Source of the DNA: Snodgrassella alvi
GTDB taxonomy: Bacteria; Pseudomonadota; Gammaproteobacteria; Burkholderiales; Neisseriaceae
Reading direction: 5' to 3'
Assembly (NCBI RefSeq): GCF_002777745.1
Contig: NZ_MEIO01000055.1
Location: 124,001 to 188,000 of the forward strand
DNA: 64,000 bases
This document shows positions 10,212 to 20,503 of this stretch, one piece after another. Both the position numbers and the translations under genes were made by a program. Position 1 is the first letter of the stretch, and each line of letters opens with the position of its first letter. The notes beneath the pieces were generated by a model that was not told where the DNA came from, did not search any database, and worked only from the letters and a program-made list of their open reading frames with translations.

Positions 10212-11106
10212 GACTTAAAATTTCAACACACAAATCTTCAAAACTCAAGCCAATTTCACGTGCAGCCTTAGGTACCAGACTGTGTCCGGTCATGCCGGGC
10301 AGAGTATTCACTTCCAAAATATAGATAGTACCATCAACATCACGCAGAAAATCAACACGTCCCCAACCGCGACCACCCAGAGCTTTAAAGGCACGAGCTG
10401 TTAAATCACGCATATACTGCTCGTCTGACGGAGTCAGGTCTGATGGGCACAGATACTCAGTATCATCACGGTGATATTTCGCTTCATAATCATAAAATTC
10501 TGTTGCCGGTACGATACGTATACTGGGTAATACCTGTTCACCAAGAATACCACAAGTATATTCACCACCTTCAATTGCTCGTTCTGCCAAAATTTCACCA
10601 TGATACTGTTTCAGCTGCTGATAAACCTGTGCCAGTTCACCAGTCTGCCGAATTTTAATCACACCAACACTGCTGCCCTCTGCCGCAGGTTTAACAAACA
10701 ATGGCAAACCCAGTTCTTCTTCTACTGCTGCAAAATTACTGTCATCCTGTAATACGATAAACGGCACACAAGGCAAACCAACTCCCTGCCAGACCAGACG
10801 GCTGCGAAATTTGTCTATACCCAGAGCACTGGCTGCCACACCGCAACCAGTATAAGGAATCCCCAAAGCTTCTAATGCACCCTGCACTACTCCGTCTTCA
10901 CCATAAGAACCATGCAGAATATTAAAAGCCCGAGTAAATCCAGCACTGACCAGCTCAGACAATGGCCGCTCAGACGGATCAAAAGCATGAGCATCGATAC
11001 CACGACTTTTCAGAGCAGTCAGAATTGCCGCTCCACTTGCAAGTGAAACTTTACGTTCACTGGAGAAGCCACCCATCAGCACGGCAACTTTACCAAAATC
11101 ATTCAT
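10195..11106 (-). CDS. ddl: D-alanine--D-alanine ligase
   Basis: ATP-grasp enzyme joining two D-Ala to make the dipeptide that MurF adds to the peptidoglycan precursor. The 303-residue cytoplasmic protein has the N-terminal GGFSSERKVSL signature, the ATP-grasp lysine loop FVKPAAEGSSVGV, and the C-terminal metal and substrate motif LEVNTLPGMTGHS. It is the short DdlB form, as expected in a dcw cluster. It lies between murC (58 bp upstream) and ftsQ (17 bp overlap). Confidence 0.96.
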   Translation of the reverse strand: MNDFGKVAVLMGGFSSERKVSLASGAAILTALKSRGIDAHAFDPSERPLSELVSAGFTRAFNILHGSYGEDGVVQGALEALGIPYTGCGVAASALGIDKFRSRLVWQGVGLPCVPFIVLQDDSNFAAVEEELGLPLFVKPAAEGSSVGVIKIRQTGELAQVYQQLKQYHGEILAERAIEGGEYTCGILGEQVLPSIRIVPATEFYDYEAKYHRDDTEYLCPSDLTPSDEQYMRDLTARAFKALGGRGWGRVDFLRDVDGTIYILEVNTLPGMTGHSLVPKAAREIGLSFEDLCVEILSHATLG

Positions 11107-11164
11107 TACTGTAATTAATCCTGTTTTTCTTTTTGCGACTACAGTCTAGATAAAAAGTAGTTTT

Positions 11165-12583
11165 TCAGCGCGCTACCGTAGCGGCCATACCGGTAAGCAT
11201 AGCCGGTACTTTATTAATACTGCCTGCACCCATATTGAGCAAAACATCACCATCTTGCAACACATTTAATAAAGTAGATGCTATTTCATCCACATTTGCC
11301 ACATAAATTGGCTCAACCTTGCCCAATACTCTAATTGCACGCATTAATGCTTTACTGTCTGCCGCCACTATTGGGTCTTCACCTGCAGCATACACCTCAG
11401 TTAACACTACACCATCGGCTTTACTTAATACCTGGACAAAATCTTCAAAAAGGTCTCGTGTGCGTGTATAGCGATGAGGCTGAAATGCCACCACCAAACG
11501 ACGTTCAGGATAAGCACCACGTGCCGCTGCTATGGTTGCAGACATTTCTACCGGATGATGACCATAATCATCAATCAGCAACGCCTTGCCTCCTTCCGGC
11601 AATGAAATATCGCCATATTGCTGAAAACGGCGTCCAACACCAGCAAAACTTTCCAGCCCAAGCTGAATCGCCGGTACAGATACACCAATTTCCAACGCTA
11701 GACCAATCACTGCTAACGCATTAAGAACATTATGCTGTCCCGGCATATTAACCGTTACGCTAAACGGCTCAATACCTTTTTTTCGGGTGTGCACATCAAA
11801 GCGCATCTGCGCACCACAAGCAACAATATTAGTTGCATACAAATCAGCACTGTCATCCAGCCCATAAGTCACAAAAGGTTTCTGAATCTGCGGCAGAATC
11901 TGGCGTACATGTTCGCTGTCAATGCACAGAAAGGCTTTACCATAAAATGGCATTCGATGCACAAAGTCCACAAAGGCCTGATGCAGTTTCTCCACATCGT
12001 GGTCATAGGTATCCATGTGATCAGTATCAATATTAGTAACTACTGTAAACAAAGGCGTCAGATACAGAAATGACGCATCTGATTCATCCGCTTCGGCTAC
12101 GATATATTCTCCCTTACCCAGCTTGGCATTAGTTCCCGCAGCAGTTAACCGGCCACCAATCACAAAAGTCGGATCCAATCCGGCTGCCGCCAGTACTGAA
12201 GCAGTCAAACTGGTTGTAGTGGTTTTCCCATGAGTACCAGCAATCGCAATACCACGGCCAAAACGCATGATTTCTGCCAGCATCATGGCACGCGGAATCA
12301 CTGGAATTTTCTGTGCCAGTGCCGCCACAACTTCCGGATTGTCTTTTTTAACTGCCGTTGAGGTAACCACCACATCGGCACCAGTAATGTTCTCTGCACT
12401 GTGACCAGAGCAGATATGCACACCGATTGCCTGTAAATGCCGGGTAGCTGCATTATCAGCCAGATCAGAACCGCTGATCTGATAACCTTCATTGTGTAGC
12501 ACCTCGGCAATACCACACATACCAGTACCCCCAATACCCACAAAATGGATATGTCGGATACGATCTTTCATATTTTCTTTCAT
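11165..12583 (-). CDS. murC: UDP-N-acetylmuramate--L-alanine ligase
   Basis: First Mur ligase, adding L-Ala to UDP-MurNAc with ATP. It shows the N-terminal UDP-binding loop [17 protein letters not shown], the ATP-binding GTHGKTTT near residue 116, and the C-terminal FQPHRYTRT motif. The frame can be extended to a TTG at 12604, but homologues begin close to the HFVGIGG motif. ATG 12583 or ATG 12571 are therefore the better starts, neither with a strong Shine-Dalgarno sequence. Lies between murG (76 bp upstream from this start) and ddl. Confidence 0.95.
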   Translation of the reverse strand: MKENMKDRIRHIHFVGIGGTGMCGIAEVLHNEGYQISGSDLADNAATRHLQAIGVHICSGHSAENITGADVVVTSTAVKKDNPEVVAALAQKIPVIPRAMMLAEIMRFGRGIAIAGTHGKTTTTSLTASVLAAAGLDPTFVIGGRLTAAGTNAKLGKGEYIVAEADESDASFLYLTPLFTVVTNIDTDHMDTYDHDVEKLHQAFVDFVHRMPFYGKAFLCIDSEHVRQILPQIQKPFVTYGLDDSADLYATNIVACGAQMRFDVHTRKKGIEPFSVTVNMPGQHNVLNALAVIGLALEIGVSVPAIQLGLESFAGVGRRFQQYGDISLPEGGKALLIDDYGHHPVEMSATIAAARGAYPERRLVVAFQPHRYTRTRDLFEDFVQVLSKADGVVLTEVYAAGEDPIVAADSKALMRAIRVLGKVEPIYVANVDEIASTLLNVLQDGDVLLNMGAGSINKVPAMLTGMAATVAR

Positions 12584-12659
12584 ACTGTATAACTTTTCTG
12601 CCAACCCCGACTTCCGGCTGAATATCAGTCAGATGCCATTCTGCCGACTCAATCATAAT

Positions 12660-13727
12660 CTAATGGACACTGGCTACTGCCGCCGCTGCTACCTTAGCCG
12701 CACTATCCGGCTGTGCAAGTACACGAGCTTTAATCGCCATCTGCAAACATTGTTCGCGCGATAAACCTGTCAGTACATTCATTAGCGCCTGTGCATTCAG
12801 ACTGCTCTGCGGCAATAACACAGCAGCGCCATCTTTAACCATAAACTGCGCATTAGCTGTTTGATGGTCATCTACAGCATGCGGATAAGGCACAAGAACT
12901 GCCCCTACTCCGGCTGTAGTTAACTCAGCAATAGTCAAAGCACCGGCACGGCAAATCACCAGATCAGCATCACGGTAAGCGGAAACCATATCTGTGATGA
13001 ATTCAACACATTCAGCTTTTACACCACACTCGGCATAATTATGCTGCAATTGTGTCAATTTATTACGTCCTGACTGGTGTATAAGCCGCGGGCGCTGTGA
13101 TGCCGGCAATAAAGCCACTGCCTGCGGTACCACCTGATTTAAAACATCCGCGCCCAGACTGCCACCAACCACCAGAATATTCAGCACACCCTGCCTGTCA
13201 GCAAATCGTTGTTGAGGCGTTGGCAAAGCGGCAATATCCGCCCGTACCGGATTACCAACCAATCCGTTCTGATTCGCAAATACCTGCGGAAATGCATACA
13301 TTACCTGATTGGCAAAACGGGACAATACCTTATTAGATAAACCGGCAATAGCATTCTGTTCATGCACAAGCAGTGGCAAACCACATAACTTGGCTGCTAT
13401 CCCTCCCGGGAAAGTGACAAAACCACCAAAACCAATGGCCGCGTCTATATGATGTTTACGAATAATCTGCCGTGCTGCTGCAATGGTCTTTAACAAAGTA
13501 AATGGCAATAGCAGCTTACGTTTTAGCCCATTGCCACGAATTCCTTTGATTGCCAGCGTTTCCAGCGGTATGTTGTATTGAGGAACCAGACGAGTTTCCA
13601 TCGCACCAACACTCCCCAGCCAGACAACATGATGTCCCTGCGCCTGCAAAGCCTGAGCAACGGCGAGCGCAGGAAAAATATGCCCACCCGTGCCGCCAGC
13701 CATGACCATAAAGGTTTTTGCAATCAT
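12660..13727 (-). CDS. murG: MurG, lipid II-forming GlcNAc transferase
   Basis: Peripheral inner-membrane GT28-family glycosyltransferase that adds GlcNAc to lipid I to give lipid II. The N-terminal glycine-rich loop GGTGGHIFPALAVA (about 11-24) and the second donor-binding loops VVGGSLGADVLN and CRAGALTIAEL are present. Length 355 residues is normal. It follows ftsW by 36 bp and precedes murC. Confidence 0.96.
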   Translation of the reverse strand: MIAKTFMVMAGGTGGHIFPALAVAQALQAQGHHVVWLGSVGAMETRLVPQYNIPLETLAIKGIRGNGLKRKLLLPFTLLKTIAAARQIIRKHHIDAAIGFGGFVTFPGGIAAKLCGLPLLVHEQNAIAGLSNKVLSRFANQVMYAFPQVFANQNGLVGNPVRADIAALPTPQQRFADRQGVLNILVVGGSLGADVLNQVVPQAVALLPASQRPRLIHQSGRNKLTQLQHNYAECGVKAECVEFITDMVSAYRDADLVICRAGALTIAELTTAGVGAVLVPYPHAVDDHQTANAQFMVKDGAAVLLPQSSLNAQALMNVLTGLSREQCLQMAIKARVLAQPDSAAKVAAAAVASVH

Positions 13728-13763
13728 TATTTTTCCGCCAAGCTAAAAATATTCTGTGATTAT

Positions 13764-14918
13764 TTAAACTTTAAAACCACGCATTACCCGCCGATTCTCA
13801 TAATCGACCCGTAACAGCAAACCCACACAGATTAAAATAATCATAGCGGCCGACCCACCATATGACAGTAAAGGTAGGGTTAAACCTTTAGTCGGCAAAA
13901 GGCCAATATTCACCCCAATATTAAAAAAGCTTTGAATACCCAGCCAGATACCAATGCCTTTAGCTACAAAAGAACCATAAAACAGTTCCAGATCACGCGC
14001 TTGTTTACCAATAGAAAAGGCACGGATCACCAGCCAGATATAACAGAACATCAATACCAGAATACCGGCGAAACCGAATTCTTCCCCAATAACTGCCAGA
14101 ATAAAATCTGTATGCGCCTCAGGTAAATAAAAACGTTTTTCCAGACTGGCACCCAGCCCCACCCCAAACCAGCCACCACGCCCGATTGCCATTAACGAAT
14201 GCGTCAACTGATATCCTTTACCCAGCGGATCTGCCCACGGATCAAGAAAACCAGCAATACGAGCTACACGGTAAGGTTCAAACAGCACCAGCATAATCAT
14301 GGCCAGCAAACCAAATCCGACTACGGCCATAAACCACCGAAATGGCAAACCGGCCAGAAACAGCAGACCAACAGCAATAACGGAAACAACCACAAATGAA
14401 CCGAAATCTGGTTCCAGCATAATCAGCCCGAGCCCGAGCCCTATCGGAATACCGGCAAACCAGACTTTTCTGAATTCTTTTAGTATTTCAGCGCGCCGAG
14501 TAAAAAAACTCGATAAATATAAAATAATGGCCAGCTTGAAGACTTCAGTAGGCTGAATATTGATCATCCCCACATTAATCCAGCGTTTGGCACCATTAAT
14601 CTCCCGTCCCATTACCAGTACCAGAATCAGCAAAAAAATACTGAACAGCAACACCAGAGGTGTCAGTTTTTTCCAAGTACGCAAAGGGATACGGGCTGCC
14701 ACACAGGCAAGTATACCACCACACAAGAGAAATACTGTCTGGCGAATCAGGTAAAAATAGGTACTGCCACCATCATGCTTTGCATAGGCAACTGACGCCG
14801 AGTACACCATAATCAGGCTAAAACTCGCCATCAATACCACCATCCACAGCAATGACTGGTCAAAAGTATCACCGCGTCGCAGCAGATTACGATCCAGCAG
14901 ACGTGATTCAGTAATCAT
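13764..14918 (-). CDS. ftsW: FtsW, SEDS-family septal peptidoglycan polymerase
   Basis: Polytopic SEDS protein that polymerises lipid II at the septum together with the transpeptidase FtsI. About ten membrane helices can be seen in 384 residues. Family motifs include [27 protein letters not shown]-type text ([10 protein letters not shown]), and the C-terminal [12 protein letters not shown]. Its start overlaps the stop of murD by 4 bp (14915-14918), so the two are translationally coupled. Confidence 0.96.
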   Translation of the reverse strand: MITESRLLDRNLLRRGDTFDQSLLWMVVLMASFSLIMVYSASVAYAKHDGGSTYFYLIRQTVFLLCGGILACVAARIPLRTWKKLTPLVLLFSIFLLILVLVMGREINGAKRWINVGMINIQPTEVFKLAIILYLSSFFTRRAEILKEFRKVWFAGIPIGLGLGLIMLEPDFGSFVVVSVIAVGLLFLAGLPFRWFMAVVGFGLLAMIMLVLFEPYRVARIAGFLDPWADPLGKGYQLTHSLMAIGRGGWFGVGLGASLEKRFYLPEAHTDFILAVIGEEFGFAGILVLMFCYIWLVIRAFSIGKQARDLELFYGSFVAKGIGIWLGIQSFFNIGVNIGLLPTKGLTLPLLSYGGSAAMIILICVGLLLRVDYENRRVMRGFKV

Positions 14919-16267
14919 GCTGCGCTATCCTGCAATTGCTGAACACTAGCAATAAATACTTCACTGCGGTGTACATAGCCTTTAAACATATCATAACTGG
15001 CACAAGCAGGACTTAGCAGCACAATATCACCCGGCTGAGCCAGCGCAAAGGCCTGTTGAGTGGCCTGCGGCAAATCACTACAGAATTCTACCGGATATGC
15101 AGCCCCTGTCAGAGCAGCCCCCAGTTGATGTCCATCTACCCCAATCAGCAAAACAGCACGTGCCTTATTACGCAATGCTGCCTGTAGTGGAGTAAAATCC
15201 TGCCCTTTGCCCTGCCCTCCGGCAATCAACACAATCGGTTTATCCAGTCCGAGTAAAGCTGCACACGTAGCACCAACATTTGTTCCTTTGGAATCATCAA
15301 TAAATGTTACACCATTAATTTCAGCTACTTTCTCTACCCGATGAGGCAAACCTTTAAATTCACGCACATGCTGGAGCAGTTGTGCCCGAGGCAAACCTAT
15401 TGCCTCGCATAAAGCAAATGCAGCCAATACATTGGCCGCATTATGTTTACCCTGTAAAGACAGTGCATCACAGGTCAGTAATGGTTCTTTACCCGAGCAT
15501 AGCACACCGTTATTTAACCAAAAATCAGTAGCCTGCTGTAAAGAAAACCATTTTACCGGACGGTCATGCCGCAGCATGGCACGACAGAATACATCATCAA
15601 TATTTAATACCTGAATGGTCTGCCCACGAAAAATCCGGTCTTTACTATGGGCATAATCCAGCAAATCATCATAGCGATCCAGATGGTCTTCTGACACATT
15701 CAGCACTGTGGCTGCAGTTGCATTCAGAAAGGGTGTGGTTTCCAGCTGAAAGCTCGACAATTCCAGTACCCATACATCGGCTGCTTTACCTCCTGCGCGC
15801 TCCATATAGGCTTCAAGTACCGGCATACCAATATTGCCAGCCACTACCGTATCCAGCCCACACTGTGCACATAAAAAACCCACCAGACTGGTAGTAGTGG
15901 TTTTACCATTTGAACCAGTAATAGCAATAATTTTACTACCGCTACCTGAAAGCAAATCAGCCAGAATCGCCACATCACCCAGCACCACACCACCGGCACG
16001 TTTAAAGGCAACGATGGCAGCATGACGCTGACTGATTCCGGGGCTTAAAGCCAGAATATCAAACTGATTCTGGTCAAGCACAGCAGCTAATTCACCAGTA
16101 TGTATATCAACCTGATAGTGCTCGGAGACTGACTGCCGTGTTTCTTCGTCCGGCTGTGCATCATAAACGACCACATCAGCACCCGCCTGTGTCAGAAATG
16201 CCAGCATTGAAACACCAGTACGTCCCAATCCCCCAACCAAAACTTTTTTATTACGCCAGTCAATCAT
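14915..16267 (-). CDS. murD: UDP-MurNAc-L-Ala--D-glutamate ligase
   Basis: Second Mur ligase, adding D-Glu. Residues 8-20 ([13 protein letters not shown]) form the UDP-binding N-terminal loop. The ATP-binding GSNGKTTT is at about 118-125. The central-domain SEDHLDRY and C-terminal FIDDSKGTN and LSPACASYD motifs are all present. Start ATG at 16267, 65 bp after mraY. Confidence 0.96.
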   Translation of the reverse strand: MIDWRNKKVLVGGLGRTGVSMLAFLTQAGADVVVYDAQPDEETRQSVSEHYQVDIHTGELAAVLDQNQFDILALSPGISQRHAAIVAFKRAGGVVLGDVAILADLLSGSGSKIIAITGSNGKTTTTSLVGFLCAQCGLDTVVAGNIGMPVLEAYMERAGGKAADVWVLELSSFQLETTPFLNATAATVLNVSEDHLDRYDDLLDYAHSKDRIFRGQTIQVLNIDDVFCRAMLRHDRPVKWFSLQQATDFWLNNGVLCSGKEPLLTCDALSLQGKHNAANVLAAFALCEAIGLPRAQLLQHVREFKGLPHRVEKVAEINGVTFIDDSKGTNVGATCAALLGLDKPIVLIAGGQGKGQDFTPLQAALRNKARAVLLIGVDGHQLGAALTGAAYPVEFCSDLPQATQQAFALAQPGDIVLLSPACASYDMFKGYVHRSEVFIASVQQLQDSAA

Positions 16268-16332
16268 GGCTTAGTCCTACATTTATTTTTCAATTACACA
16301 ATCATGGCAAAACACCGTTTATCTTACTACCA

Positions 16333-17418
16333 TTAACGAATTTTCAGAGAAGACAAACCTACCAGTACCAGAATCATAGTAATAATCCAGAAACGTACCA
16401 CAACCTGTGTTTCTTTCCAGCCTTTTTGTTCAAAATGATGGTGAATCGGTGCCATCAAAAAAATACGCTTGCGCCGCATTTTATACGACCCAACCTGTAG
16501 CATGACAGAAAGTGCCTCAACTACAAATAATCCGCCCATAATCACCAGTACAATTTCCTGACGCACAATCACAGCAATTGTACCCAGTGCCGCACCTAGA
16601 GCCAGCGCGCCAACGTCTCCCATAAACACCTGCGCCGGATAAGCGTTAAACCACAGGAATCCCAGACAGGAGCCGCAAATTGCAGCACAGAAAATCATCA
16701 CTTCATTAGCACCGGGCACATGGGGTAACTGCAAATAATGCGCAAACTCAGCATGGCCGCTAACATAAGCAAAAATTGACAGACCAGCCGCCACCAAAAC
16801 TATTGGAAAAGCAGCCAGTCCATCCAGACCGTCAGTCAGATTGACTGCATTGGAAGTACCGACAATCACAAAATAAGTCAGAACCACAAAGCCAATGCCA
16901 CCCAGCGGATAAGTAATTTCCTTAAAAAACGGCACTATAAAGGCAGTTGTTGAACTTAAATGCGCGGCATAAAACAGCACCAGACCGGCAATCAGTGCCA
17001 CAGCAGATTGCCATACCATTTTAAATTTGGCCGAAACCCCATGAGGGTCTTTATAGACTACTTTTTTCCAGTCATCATAAAAACCCAATGCGCCGGTACT
17101 TAGCATCACTAACAACAATACCCAGATATAAGGATTGGCCAGATTAGCCCACAATAAAGTTGTAACAGTAATAGCCAGCAAAATCAGTGTTCCGCCCATC
17201 GTCGGCGTACCGGTTTTTACCAGATGGGTTTTAGGGCCATCATCACGTACGGCCTGCCCCACCTTAAGCTGAGTTAACTTACGAATCATCCACGGTCCGA
17301 ATGCCAAACTAAACCCCATGGAAGTAAGTGCCGCCATTACTGCACGAAAAGTAGTGTATTGAAATAAATGGAACCCATTTACCCAGTTATGAAAAAGTTC
17401 TGCTAACCACAACAGCAT
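16333..17418 (-). CDS. mraY: phospho-MurNAc-pentapeptide transferase MraY
   Basis: Inner-membrane enzyme that moves phospho-MurNAc-pentapeptide onto undecaprenyl phosphate to form lipid I. The 361-residue protein has about ten membrane helices. Catalytic motifs are visible: the aspartate motif [21 protein letters not shown], and the substrate motif PIHHHFE near residue 325. Separated from murF by 149 bp that contain a DUS-like inverted repeat, one of the longer gaps inside the cluster. Confidence 0.97.
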   Translation of the reverse strand: MLLWLAELFHNWVNGFHLFQYTTFRAVMAALTSMGFSLAFGPWMIRKLTQLKVGQAVRDDGPKTHLVKTGTPTMGGTLILLAITVTTLLWANLANPYIWVLLLVMLSTGALGFYDDWKKVVYKDPHGVSAKFKMVWQSAVALIAGLVLFYAAHLSSTTAFIVPFFKEITYPLGGIGFVVLTYFVIVGTSNAVNLTDGLDGLAAFPIVLVAAGLSIFAYVSGHAEFAHYLQLPHVPGANEVMIFCAAICGSCLGFLWFNAYPAQVFMGDVGALALGAALGTIAVIVRQEIVLVIMGGLFVVEALSVMLQVGSYKMRRKRIFLMAPIHHHFEQKGWKETQVVVRFWIITMILVLVGLSSLKIR

Positions 17419-17484
17419 GGTTGTTTTCCCTTGCCACAGCCACAGCCATGACGGTTAATCAAATAATCACTGCTACCAGAATGA

Positions 17485-17524
17485 AAACAGCCATTCAGAC
17501 AGCCTGAACTGAATAAAAACGGCT
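17485..17524 (-). terminator. hairpin between murF and mraY, DUS-like
   Basis: Minus strand: an inner TTCAG/CTGAA stem (17494-17508) sits inside an AGCC/GGCT pair, followed by TTTT. One face reads AGGCTGTCTGAA and the other AGACAGCCTGAA, each one base from a known uptake-sequence dialect (AGGCTGCCTGAA, AGGCAGCCTGAA). It may be a weak attenuator inside the cluster or a decayed uptake-sequence pair. Confidence 0.4.
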
Positions 17525-17567
17525 ATTCTAAGTCGTTCAACCCAGCTTAACGATAGTTATATCCAGT

Positions 17568-18926
17568 TTATTTTTGCGTTAATGCCTGTACCACATCTTC
17601 CATATGCATGAAACGTGAACCCTTTACCAGAATAGTAGCAGTCTGCTGATCCCATGCACTTAAATCTTCAATTAGCCTGTTTCTGTCCTGATAAAATGCT
17701 TCCGCTGCCCCATAGGCTTCTGCTGCATACTGGCTATTGTCACCGATAAAAAATGCAGCATCTATGCCACGCGCCCTCATATAAGCACCAACTTCAGCAT
17801 GCAGAGCAGGAGCATTATCACCCAGTTCACCGATGGCACCCATAACAATAATCCGTGGAGCCGGAAATGCCGCCAAAACATCAATAGCAGCCTTGAATGC
17901 ATCCGGATTGGCATTATAAGTGTCATCAATCACCAGAGCGCCATGAACACTGCGTTTCTGTTGCAACCGACCTTTGGCATTTTCAAACCCATTCAATCCA
18001 CGCAACGCCGTTAAAGGCACCCCGGCTGCCAGCGCCAGAGCACAGGCAGCCACCGTATTGTGCACCATATGCAAACCCGGCACCGGTATCCGTAAATCAA
18101 TTACGCCTTGCGGACTGTGCAAATCAAAACTGATACCTAAAGGTTGCAATACAATATTTTCTGCATGCACATCACCCTGCTCTGTGCCAAAACGGATATA
18201 ACGTTTACCCTGCAAAGCCGCGGCATAAACATCTGATTGACTATCATCGGCAGGAATAAAACCGATTCCCCCCGCGCTCAACCCCTGATAAATTTCGCTT
18301 TTGGCGCAAGCAATATCGGACACATCCTCGAAACCACAACCAATATGAGCACGCAAGGTATTATTAACCAGCGCAAAATGCGGACAGGCCAAACCAGTTA
18401 AATATTTCAGCTCACCGGCATGATTCATACCCATTTCAATCACCGCATAGCGATGTTGTGGCTTTAGCTGCAACAGCGTTAATGGTAAACCAATATGATT
18501 GTTGAAATTGCCTGTAGTCGCCAGAACAGCATCATTACCTGCATGATGACGCAAAATTGCTGCCAGCATTTCCTTCACAGTGGTTTTACCGGCCGAACCA
18601 GTAATACCAAAAACCTGCAGTGCCGGATTAACCGCCATGCGCCAAGCATGTGCCAGCTTTCCTAATGCCTTCTCTGTATCTGCCACTACCAGACAATGTG
18701 CCTTATTTTGCCAGTCATTTCGGCTGACAATACACAACTGAGCACCACGATCCAGTACTTCATCAATAAAATCATGACCATCAAAGCGTTCACCCTGAAT
18801 GGCCACAAACACATCACCCGGTTGGATCTGACGGCTATCAATAACCACCCGTTTCACCGGCTGATTATAGTCAGACAATACTTGTCCAAAAGTTTGATAA
18901 ATAAAATTTAAATCTAAATTCAGCAT
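17568..18926 (-). CDS. murF: UDP-MurNAc-tripeptide--D-Ala-D-Ala ligase
   Basis: Last cytoplasmic Mur ligase, joining D-Ala-D-Ala from Ddl to the tripeptide precursor. The N-terminal DSRQIQPGDVFVAIQGERFDG uridine-binding motif begins near residue 30. ATP-binding GITGSAGKTTVKEM is at about 107-120, and central-domain motifs VIEMGMNHAGE and VIDDTYNANPD follow. It lies 24 bp downstream of murE. Confidence 0.96.
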   Translation of the reverse strand: MLNLDLNFIYQTFGQVLSDYNQPVKRVVIDSRQIQPGDVFVAIQGERFDGHDFIDEVLDRGAQLCIVSRNDWQNKAHCLVVADTEKALGKLAHAWRMAVNPALQVFGITGSAGKTTVKEMLAAILRHHAGNDAVLATTGNFNNHIGLPLTLLQLKPQHRYAVIEMGMNHAGELKYLTGLACPHFALVNNTLRAHIGCGFEDVSDIACAKSEIYQGLSAGGIGFIPADDSQSDVYAAALQGKRYIRFGTEQGDVHAENIVLQPLGISFDLHSPQGVIDLRIPVPGLHMVHNTVAACALALAAGVPLTALRGLNGFENAKGRLQQKRSVHGALVIDDTYNANPDAFKAAIDVLAAFPAPRIIVMGAIGELGDNAPALHAEVGAYMRARGIDAAFFIGDNSQYAAEAYGAAEAFYQDRNRLIEDLSAWDQQTATILVKGSRFMHMEDVVQALTQK

Positions 18927-18950
18927 GTTCTACCAACAGTTACATAGACA

Positions 18951-20429
18951 TCAGGTGCGTTGACGTAAAGCTGCCTGCGCTACTTCAAAATCAGAAAAAT
19001 GCTGCTTGTGACCATCAATATCCTGATAGGTTTCATGACCTTTACCCGCAATCAGAACAATATCGCCAATTGCTGCGTGACTCACAGCATAATTAATCGC
19101 ACGACTGCGGTCTGCCTCAACCAGTACCGGTTCAGCAATAGCCGGTAAAATATCGGCAATAATTGCCTGCGGATTCTCCGTACGCGGATTATCACTGGTT
19201 ACCACCACATAATCTGCCCCAGCGGCCGCAGCTGCACCCATTAAAGGCCGCTTACCTGCGTCGCGATCGCCACCACAGCCAAAAACACACCACAAATGTG
19301 CACCGGTGGGTTTGATTTCCTGCAAGGTAGCCAATGCCTTTTCCAGAGCATCCGGTGTATGTGCATAATCAACTACCACCAGCGGTTGCTTATCCCCCAT
19401 CAGGCAATCCATACGTCCGGTAGCCGGACGAATCTGCGGCCAAACAGCAAGCACATCATCAAAAGCAAAACCGTTGGCACACAATACACCAACACAGGCA
19501 GCCAGATTCTGAGCATTGAAGCGCCCCAGTAAACGAGTATGCACTACGCCCTCGCCCCATGGTGTGCGCAAATGTACCTGCATGCCGCTGGCAGAGGCCT
19601 GAAACTGATAAATATGAATATCGGCCTGTGCATGAAAGCCATAAGCCAGTATAGTTAAATGTGAACGAGCACGGCGCAAATCCTGCCACAACTCATAGCC
19701 GAATTCATCATCGATATTGATAACAGCATGTTGCAGGCCAAACCAGTAAAACAATGAAGCTTTACATGCCCCATAGTTCCGCATACTATGATGATAATCC
19801 AGATGATCACGGGTAAGATTAGTGAATACAGCACTCGTAAAAGGCACACCGACTACACGGCTCTGATCTAAACCATGGCTGGATACTTCCATGGACACCG
19901 CAGTCGCATTCTCTTTCACAAACCGGCACAGCCATGTCTGATTAGCAACTGCATCCATAGTAGTATTGATACTGTCATGTAGCTGTTGCCAGAAACCATT
20001 ACCTACTGTACCCATAATGGCGCATTTTTTACCTAGACTATCAGCAGCCTGTGCCAGCCACTGTGAAACCGAAGTTTTACCATTAGTTCCAGTTACACCC
20101 CAGATGGCTAGCTCTCTGCCCGGATAATCATAGCAGGCCGCAGCCACCATTCCAGCACGCTGACGCAAATCCACTACCGCCTCATTTGCTACTGACCAGC
20201 CGGCCTGCCATCTGAAGCGACCGTCGTCATCCCAGAACACAAATGCTGCTCCATTATCGATAGCAGCCTGAATAAAATCACGACCATCAGTATATTCACC
20301 CTGACAGGCTACAAATACATCTCCCGGCTGTACCTGTCTGCTGTCAACCCGCAAGGTACGACCTGCAACCAGTGCACGCGTTTGAGCACTTAAATGATAT
20401 TCAGGTAAAGGATTTTTCAGGGAAAACAT
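18951..20429 (-). CDS. murE: UDP-MurNAc-L-Ala-D-Glu--meso-DAP ligase
   Basis: Third Mur ligase. ATP-binding VTGTNGKTSVSQ is at about 112-123. The C-terminal DNPRTENP contains the DNPR signature that in this family selects meso-diaminopimelate rather than lysine, which fits a Gram-negative wall. HYSMEVSSHGLDQ-type text (SMEVSSHGLDQ) marks the central domain. Length 492 residues is normal. Separated from ftsI by 74 bp containing a hairpin. Confidence 0.96.
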   Translation of the reverse strand: MFSLKNPLPEYHLSAQTRALVAGRTLRVDSRQVQPGDVFVACQGEYTDGRDFIQAAIDNGAAFVFWDDDGRFRWQAGWSVANEAVVDLRQRAGMVAAACYDYPGRELAIWGVTGTNGKTSVSQWLAQAADSLGKKCAIMGTVGNGFWQQLHDSINTTMDAVANQTWLCRFVKENATAVSMEVSSHGLDQSRVVGVPFTSAVFTNLTRDHLDYHHSMRNYGACKASLFYWFGLQHAVINIDDEFGYELWQDLRRARSHLTILAYGFHAQADIHIYQFQASASGMQVHLRTPWGEGVVHTRLLGRFNAQNLAACVGVLCANGFAFDDVLAVWPQIRPATGRMDCLMGDKQPLVVVDYAHTPDALEKALATLQEIKPTGAHLWCVFGCGGDRDAGKRPLMGAAAAAGADYVVVTSDNPRTENPQAIIADILPAIAEPVLVEADRSRAINYAVSHAAIGDIVLIAGKGHETYQDIDGHKQHFSDFEVAQAALRQRT

Positions 20430-20469
20430 AATACAGCCGTTTCAAACATTTCCATCAGATACAAACAGA

Positions 20470-20499
20470 CAGACAATCTGTGCAAGCACAGATTGTCTG
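20470..20499 (-). terminator. intercistronic hairpin between ftsI and murE
   Basis: A 13-bp perfect stem (CAGACAATCTGTG with its complement) around a CAAG/CTTG loop. It begins within 5 bp of the ftsI stop. The minus-strand sequence after it is TCTGTTTGT, a poor U-run, so it may pause transcription or stabilise mRNA rather than terminate. One arm, AGATTGTCTGAA, resembles an uptake sequence with two mismatches. Confidence 0.5.
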
Positions 20500-20503
20500 A
20501 AGA

